Positions 5,953 through 9,958 of a stretch of 9,958 bases of DNA are shown piece after piece. How positions within the stretch are numbered: position 1 is the stretch's first letter; each line of letters begins with the position of its first letter. Source of the stretch: DAOUGC01 sp034429695 (GTDB lineage Bacteria > Chloroflexota > Anaerolineae > Anaerolineales > Anaerolineaceae). The notes below the pieces were generated by a model. That model searched no databases. It had not been told where the DNA came from and worked only from the letters and a program-made list of their open reading frames with translations. The DNA lies in NCBI GenBank assembly GCA_034429695.1, contig DAOUGC010000073.1, forward strand, positions 1-9,958. The letters run 5' to 3'. The translations under genes and the position numbers were made by a program.

Positions 5953-7755
5953 TCAGCCCTTCCTTTCCGCTTTTTGTTTGAATTGCTGCTGGTAGATGGA
6001 CTGATACAGCGGCGAGGCGCGCAACAGATCGGTGTGACGGCCGCGTGCCACAATGCGGCCCTTGTCCAGTACCAAAATCAGGTCGGCGCGCAGCAATGTA
6101 CTCAGGCGGTGGGCAATCACAAACGTGGTGCGCCCGCACATGACTTCATCCAGTGCAAGCTGGATCAGATGCTCGGTTTCGGTATCCACCGATGAGGTGG
6201 CGTCATCCAGGATCAGGATGCGCGGGTCGGTGAGGATAGCGCGCGCGATGGCAATGCGCTGTTTTTGCCCGCCCGACAGGGTGACCCCGCGTTCACCGAT
6301 GCGTGTATCGTACCCTTCGGGCATGCGGATGATGAACTCGTGCGCCTGGGCTGCACTGGCTGCGGCTTCCACCTCAGCCTGGGTGGCGTCTGCGCGCCCA
6401 AAGGCGATGTTGTCGCGCAGGCTGGCGGCAAACAGCGTTGTCTCCTGCAGCACCATGCCGATCTGGGAGCGCAGCGAGTTGATCGTCACCTGGCGAATAT
6501 CCTGCCCGTCAATGGTGATGCGCCCTTCAGACGGGTCATAGAAGCGCGGGATGAGGTTGGCAACCGTGGTCTTGCCTGAGCCGGTGGGTCCCAGCAGGGC
6601 GATCACCTGGTTGGGCAGCGCCTCAAAGCTGATGTTCCTGAGCACGCCAGCGTGCCGCCCGTAAGAAAAGGAAACGTCTTCAAAACGCACATGGCCTTCG
6701 CGCAGCGCCAGGTCTGGCGCGTCTGGCTCGTCGTGCACATCCGGCACGGTATCGAGGATCTCAAAGATGCGCTCAGCCGATGCCCCTGCCATGGCAATGG
6801 CAGGCAGGATCATGCCGAGGAAGCGCACCGGGGAGAGCAGTTGCCCCATGTAGGTGGTAAAGGCCACCAGTTCGCCCAGGGTGAGCTGCTGCCGGATCAC
6901 CAGCCAGCCACCCATCCAAAGTATGGCGACGCTGCCGATGTTGGCGATCAGGTGCAGCAACGGCATGTTGAGCGACTGCAGCCGTGCGGAAGTTGCCGAA
7001 AGGTCAAACCACGCGCTGTTTTCGGCTTCAAAGCGGTCAATCTCAGTCTGCTCCTGCGAGAAGGTCTTGATCACCCGCGCGCCACGCAGGTTTTGCTCCA
7101 CCCGCGTGGTGAGCACGCCCAGTTGTTTTTGTATTTTCAGCGAGAGTGGCCTGAAACGCCGCCCAAAGCGGATTGCCTGCCATGCCAGCACCGGCATGCC
7201 CGCCACTGACAGCAAGCCCAGCAACGGGTTCATGCTGATCAGCACCACCGCCGTGATCAGCATGAGGAAGATGCCCTCGATCACGCGGAAGGAGGCCCGC
7301 CCGGTGAGAAAGCGGATGCGTTCCACATCCTGAATGGTGCGTGAGAGCAGGTCTCCGGCTTCGGCTTTGTCGTGAAAGGAAAAAGACAACAGCGTGATCT
7401 TGCGCTGCAGCTCGTTGCGCAGGTCGTAAGCCACGTTTTGCGATGCGACCTCGGTCCACACACCCTGAAAATAGGTGAAGATGCCTTTCACCAGCACCAA
7501 CCCAAGCAGGGCAGCCACTGCCCAGGTCAGGCGGGTATCGGCAGGCGCGGGCCCGGCGGTTTCCGCCGGGGTGATCACCGTGTCAATGATCCAGCGGATC
7601 AACTGCGGGCTGATCATCGCCACCGCATCAATCAGCAGCATCATGGCGTATGCGCCGAGGGTTAACTTCCAGTGTGGTTTGAGGTATGAGAAGGCGCGCA
7701 GCAGGAGTTTCCACTGCGAGGTGCGGGGTTGTTCTTTTTTGACGGCTATGTTCAT
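5953..7755 (-). CDS. ABC exporter half-transporter, degenerate-site subunit
   Basis: A 600-residue membrane-plus-ATPase half-transporter, first gene of the operon. Motifs: Walker A GPTGSGKT 389-396, Q-loop Q437, canonical signature LSGGQ 493-497, Walker B ILILD 513-517, switch H549. The residue after Walker B, normally the catalytic glutamate, is aspartate (D518, in LILDDATSSVD). This Glu-to-Asp change marks the degenerate ATP site of heterodimeric exporters such as TM287, BmrC and TmrA. Six membrane helices occupy about 30-325. The ATG at 7755 is chosen; a TTG two codons earlier (7761) is an alternative and neither has a strong ribosome-binding site. The downstream partner starts one base after its stop, so the two are co-translated. 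Substrate unknown. Confidence 0.95.
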   Translation of the reverse strand: MNIAVKKEQPRTSQWKLLLRAFSYLKPHWKLTLGAYAMMLLIDAVAMISPQLIRWIIDTVITPAETAGPAPADTRLTWAVAALLGLVLVKGIFTYFQGVWTEVASQNVAYDLRNELQRKITLLSFSFHDKAEAGDLLSRTIQDVERIRFLTGRASFRVIEGIFLMLITAVVLISMNPLLGLLSVAGMPVLAWQAIRFGRRFRPLSLKIQKQLGVLTTRVEQNLRGARVIKTFSQEQTEIDRFEAENSAWFDLSATSARLQSLNMPLLHLIANIGSVAILWMGGWLVIRQQLTLGELVAFTTYMGQLLSPVRFLGMILPAIAMAGASAERIFEILDTVPDVHDEPDAPDLALREGHVRFEDVSFSYGRHAGVLRNISFEALPNQVIALLGPTGSGKTTVANLIPRFYDPSEGRITIDGQDIRQVTINSLRSQIGMVLQETTLFAASLRDNIAFGRADATQAEVEAAASAAQAHEFIIRMPEGYDTRIGERGVTLSGGQKQRIAIARAILTDPRILILDDATSSVDTETEHLIQLALDEVMCGRTTFVIAHRLSTLLRADLILVLDKGRIVARGRHTDLLRASPLYQSIYQQQFKQKAERKG

Positions 7756-7785
7756 GGGCAATTTCTTGTCCGGTGGTTTCCGGCG

Positions 7786-7817
7786 CGCCAGAGGGACGAA
7801 CGTTTTCGTGTCTGGCG
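7786..7817 (-). promoter_or_regulatory. Hairpin in the leader of the ABC operon
   Basis: CGCCAGA (7786-7792) pairs with TCTGGCG (7811-7817), and inside it ACGAA (7796-7800) pairs with TTCGT (7805-7809) around a 4-nt loop. Together this is 12 bp of stem interrupted by a small asymmetric internal loop (3 nt against 1). It lies between the -10 box at 7824-7829 and the start codon at 7755, so it would form at the very 5' end of the ABC mRNA. It could stabilise the leader, act as an RNA switch or be a protein-binding site in DNA. No T-tract follows on the minus strand, so it is not a simple attenuator. Confidence 0.55.
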
Positions 7818-7823
7818 GTGTTC

Positions 7824-7829
7824 ATTATA
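7824..7829 (-). promoter_or_regulatory. -10 box (TATAAT) for the ABC exporter operon
   Basis: A perfect TATAAT on the minus strand about 70 nt upstream of the ABC start at 7755, giving a leader of about 60 nt. The position where a -35 would lie, 17 bp further up (7847-7852), is not TTGACA-like; it is occupied by the left half of a dyad. Confidence 0.5.
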
Positions 7830-7848
7830 CCCCCCAGATACCCCCCAG
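7827..7848. repeat. 11-bp exact tandem repeat overlapping the ABC promoter
   Basis: ATACCCCCCAG occurs twice without a gap, at 7827-7837 and 7838-7848 (CTGGGGGGTAT on the minus strand). The first copy overlaps the ABC -10 box and the second reaches into the adjoining dyad. An 11-bp period is one helical turn, so two protein molecules could bind the same face of the DNA; a replication slippage origin is also possible. Confidence 0.7.
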
Positions 7849-7859
7849 CCGCACGGCTG
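7846..7859. promoter_or_regulatory. Dyad CAGCCG-CA-CGGCTG, candidate shared operator
   Basis: A perfect 6-bp inverted repeat with a 2-bp centre. Its centre (7852.5) is essentially the midpoint between the two opposed -10 boxes at 7824-7829 and 7875-7880, so it covers the -35 position, 17 bp from the -10, of both divergent promoters. A dimeric regulator bound here could control the ABC exporter and the MFS carrier together. No regulator gene is seen in the window. Confidence 0.45.
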
Positions 7860-7871
7860 ACCTGACGATTG

Positions 7872-7880
7872 TGTTAGAAT
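7872..7880 (+). promoter_or_regulatory. Extended -10 promoter (TGT-TAGAAT) for the second MFS gene
   Basis: TAGAAT at 7875-7880 is one base from TATAAT and is preceded by TG at 7872-7873 with one base between. It lies about 52 nt before the MFS start, giving a leader of about 45 nt. The leader begins with two copies of CGCACACG (7881-7888 and 7890-7897). No -35 consensus is seen; that region is the dyad. Confidence 0.45.
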
Positions 7881-7932
7881 CGCACACGGCGCACACGTCG
7901 CTGTATCTCCACAGAAAACCGAGATTGATCCC

Positions 7933-9147
7933 ATGACCGCTTTGTTCCGCCGCATCCAGGCTGCTCCGCGCGAGCTGAAATTGTTTGTGCTGGCTTCCAT
8001 CATGATGGGTTTTGGCTCCAGCGTGATGGACTCGACTTTCAACAATTTTCTCAACAGTCGTTTTCACCTGACCGGTTTTCAGCGTTCGTTTCTGGAACTG
8101 CCGCGCGAGCTGCCCGGTTTTTTGGTGGTGTTTGTCACCGCGCTGCTGTGGTTTTTGTGCAGCCGGCGGCTGGGCGGAGTTGCCATGTTCCTGGCTGCCC
8201 TCGGTGCGGTGCTGGTTGGTTTTCTATCGTCATCGTATGGGCTGATGACGCTGTGGCTGTTCATCTACAGCATGGGGCAGCATTTGTTCCTGCCGCTTTC
8301 GTCTGGCATTGGCATGGAACTGGCCAGGGAGGGAAAAACCGGGCAGCGCCTTGGGCAGCTCAACGCGCTGCGCAATGCCGCCACCATCGGGGGGAGTTTT
8401 GTGGTGTTTCTGGGTTTTCGTTACCTGGGCTTCAGCTTTAATCACACTTTTGTGATTGTGGCGGTGGGGCTGGCGATGGGCGCGCTGTTGATGTTGATGA
8501 TGAAACGCCGTCCGGTGACCTCGTCGCGCCAGTTTTTGACGCTGCACAAGGAGTACCGCCTGTACTACGTGCTGGCGGTGCTGTATGGGGCGCGCAAGCA
8601 GATCTTCATCACGTTTGCGCCGTGGGTGCTGGTGACGGTGTTCAACCAGCCCACCCAGACGCTGGCCACCCTGCTGACCATCGGCGGAATTATCGGGATT
8701 CTGTTCCAGCCCTTCCTGGGGAGGGCAATCGACAAACTGGGTGAGCGCACCGTGCTGATCAGCGAGGCCGTTTTGCTGGTGTTTGCCTGCTTTGGATACG
8801 GTTTTGGGCGGGATTTGCTGGGTGGGCAGGCGGCTTTTTACCTGATATGCGGCTGTTATTTGCTGGATCAAATGCTGATGTCGGTGAGCATGGCGCGCGC
8901 GACGTATATCAAGAAGATCGCGTTGAAACCGGAGGATGTACAGCCGGCGCTGACAGCTTCGATCACCATCGATCACCTGTTCTCCATTGCCATTGCGCTG
9001 CTGGGCGGCGTGATCTGGAATCAATTTGGGTATCAGTATGTGTTCCTGCTGGGGGTTGGCATTGCCATATTGAACATCTTCACTGCCGCACGCATCCGCA
9101 TTCCGCAAAATGACAGGGTGGAAGCACCAGCGGTTGGTCAGGCATAA
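7933..9147 (+). CDS. MFS transporter, unassigned subfamily
   Basis: A 404-residue protein with about twelve hydrophobic segments, the normal size for a major facilitator carrier. The first helix region carries GFGSSVMDSTFNNFL (26-40), a membrane-entry pattern seen in MFS carriers. A motif A-like loop in the second half, FLGRAIDKLGERTVL (261-275), fits GxxxDxxGxR spacing. The first-half copy of motif A is not obvious. The block LGQLNALRNAATIGGS (140-155) resembles the helix 5 region. It is only distantly like the MFS at 18-1292 and the two do not look like a recent duplication. Substrate cannot be read. It is transcribed divergently from the ABC exporter across a short control region and abuts an insertion sequence at its 3' end without losing its C-terminus. 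No strong ribosome-binding site precedes the ATG. Confidence 0.85.
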   Translation: MTALFRRIQAAPRELKLFVLASIMMGFGSSVMDSTFNNFLNSRFHLTGFQRSFLELPRELPGFLVVFVTALLWFLCSRRLGGVAMFLAALGAVLVGFLSSSYGLMTLWLFIYSMGQHLFLPLSSGIGMELAREGKTGQRLGQLNALRNAATIGGSFVVFLGFRYLGFSFNHTFVIVAVGLAMGALLMLMMKRRPVTSSRQFLTLHKEYRLYYVLAVLYGARKQIFITFAPWVLVTVFNQPTQTLATLLTIGGIIGILFQPFLGRAIDKLGERTVLISEAVLLVFACFGYGFGRDLLGGQAAFYLICGCYLLDQMLMSVSMARATYIKKIALKPEDVQPALTASITIDHLFSIAIALLGGVIWNQFGYQYVFLLGVGIAILNIFTAARIRIPQNDRVEAPAVGQA

Positions 9148-9189
9148 AACCAGGCAGCGACGAACGACACGAATAAATAGCAGAACCGC

Positions 9190-9235
9190 GTAGCGACTGT
9201 GTTAAAAGTTTATCGGTAGCAACTGTGTTAAAAGT
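9190..9235. repeat. 20-bp direct repeat, 26-bp period, at the insertion-sequence border
   Basis: TAGCGACTGTGTTAAAAGT (9191-9209) and TAGCAACTGTGTTAAAAGT (9217-9235), each preceded by G, match in 19 of 20 positions. The second copy ends on the first base of the complement of the transposase stop codon. The repeat probably marks the end of the IS110-type element, for example a duplicated terminus or a trace of an earlier insertion at the same site, but the exact boundary cannot be fixed from one end. Confidence 0.7.
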
Positions 9236-9958
9236 CAAGCAGGAAGCGGTTGTTTTTGGGTGGTGAAATTCGGGTTCCAGGTGGTCTGGTGAGCCACCAT
9301 TGAATTTAGAATCGTTAACAATTTCCGCATACACGCTGTCATTGCAACCTTGAATTCTTTTCCGGAAGCCACCAAACGCTCAAAAAAGGTGCGGATCACA
9401 GGATTGAACCGTCTGGCTGCCAAGGTAGCCATGTACAGGGCGTGGCGCACGGTTCCTCGACCACCCCACACTCTGCGTTTGCCATGCATGGCGCCACTGT
9501 CGCAGTTGTAGGGCGCCACCCCCACCAGCGCGGCGATCTTTTTGCGATCCAACTTTCCCAGTTCGGGCAGCTCGGCCAGCAGCGTCGTGCACAGTACTGG
9601 CCCCACACCCGGCACCGACCGCAGCCGGTCTTTCTGCTCTTGCCAATCAGGCTCGTTATCCAGGTACTGGTCGAGGTTGCGGTTGAGATCATCCAGCTCC
9701 TCCTCCAGCCAATCAATGTGCTCTTGCACCCTGGGACGCACGCTGCGGTGACTGATGTCCAGACGATTTTTCTCCGCTACCAGCATGTCAATCACCTGAC
9801 GGCGGCGGCTGGTCCAAGCCTGCAACTGGGTGGTGCGTTCATCCGGCACGGCACGCACTTCGGGCTGGATCGCTTCGGCAAAATGCGCCAACACTCCCGC
9901 GTCAATTTTGTCTGACTTGGCCAGCTTTCCGATCGATTTGGCAAAATGACGCGCCTGG
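9235..9958 (-). CDS. IS110-family transposase/recombinase, N-terminus outside window
   Basis: 240 residues are visible and the frame remains open to the right edge; a GTG at 9894 is not the start because family sequence continues upstream. The first visible segment includes KSDKIDA (visible residues 14-20), which carries the last two aspartates of the RuvC-like DEDD catalytic set. A coiled, charged linker follows (about 75-110). The C-terminal Transposase_20 domain begins with RSVPGVGPVL (113-122), then AALVGVAPYNCDSG (142-155) containing the presumed catalytic serine S154, and ends with GKEFKVAMTACMRKLL (199-214). The spacing from KSDKIDA to this serine agrees with IS621-type recombinases. 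About 80-100 N-terminal residues, with the first Asp and the Glu, are missing from view. No frameshift is seen, so the element may be functional. Confidence 0.93.
   Translation of the reverse strand, partial: QARHFAKSIGKLAKSDKIDAGVLAHFAEAIQPEVRAVPDERTTQLQAWTSRRRQVIDMLVAEKNRLDISHRSVRPRVQEHIDWLEEELDDLNRNLDQYLDNEPDWQEQKDRLRSVPGVGPVLCTTLLAELPELGKLDRKKIAALVGVAPYNCDSGAMHGKRRVWGGRGTVRHALYMATLAARRFNPVIRTFFERLVASGKEFKVAMTACMRKLLTILNSMVAHQTTWNPNFTTQKQPLPA

Larger units (their letters stand above)
9190..9958 (-). mobile_element. IS110-family insertion sequence, one end only
   Basis: The transposase gene runs leftward from beyond the right edge to 9235, and only 87 bp separate its stop from the intact MFS stop, so the element's transposase-distal end must lie in 9148-9234; the 20-bp direct repeat there is the likeliest border. 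IS110 elements have no classical long terminal inverted repeats and make little or no target duplication, in keeping with the absence of such repeats. With so little room downstream of the gene, a guide (bridge) RNA would have to lie upstream of it, outside this window. Confidence 0.65.

Noticed and set aside
5952..6053. N-terminal extension of the second ABC subunit
   Set aside because: It lies inside the 3' end of the upstream subunit; the ATG at 5951 has a ribosome-binding site and gives the normal length.
8230..9108. A 292-codon minus-strand frame opposite the second MFS gene
   Set aside because: Same His/Gln-rich shadow composition; the opposite strand encodes a clear membrane carrier.
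9235..9894. Complete 219-residue transposase starting at a GTG
   Set aside because: The same frame continues to the window edge and encodes the KSDKIDA catalytic block upstream of that GTG.

Overview
The window reads as ordinary bacterial chromosome, moderately GC-rich, with seven intact protein genes plus the cut-off gene of a mobile element. The best guess for the host is a Chloroflexota (Anaerolineae-like) bacterium. This rests on the protein set, on dispersed GTAGGGGCGCGGC and ACACGAA-type intergenic repeats, and on -10 boxes placed almost against start codons. It is an inference; no rRNA or marker gene is present.

Layout. (1) 1-1292: an MFS_3-type efflux transporter with a TATAAT box 8 nt before its ATG. 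(2) 1293-1806: a 514-bp gene-free stretch packed with repeats: two copies of a 67-bp hairpin-forming element, a larger nested palindrome, ACACGAA-like repeats, and a 15-bp inverted repeat enclosing a 17-bp tandem duplication. (3) 1807-2826, minus: a two-gene unit of a DUF1349 protein followed 6 bp later by a NUDIX hydrolase. (4) 2912-3676, plus: a divergent TSUP (TauE/SafE) permease ending in a textbook intrinsic terminator. (5) 3803-4045, plus: an 80-aa zinc-ribbon protein. (6) 4066-4121: eight tandem copies of a degenerate heptamer. (7) 4128-7755, minus: two adjacent half-transporter ABC exporters that form a heterodimer by their complementary motif changes. (8) 7756-7932: a divergent control region with a dyad centred exactly between two opposed -10 boxes, an 11-bp tandem repeat and a leader hairpin. 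(9) 7933-9147, plus: a second MFS transporter. (10) 9148-9958: one end of an IS110-family insertion sequence, with a 26-bp-period direct repeat at its border and the transposase running off the right edge.

The genes are mostly membrane export functions: two MFS carriers, one heterodimeric ABC exporter and one anion permease of the TSUP family. The ABC operon and second MFS gene share a compact intergenic region and are probably co-controlled; no regulator gene is visible. I see no clearly new multi-gene system. The most interesting material is the regulatory architecture at 7786-7880 and the repeat-dense intergenic stretches.
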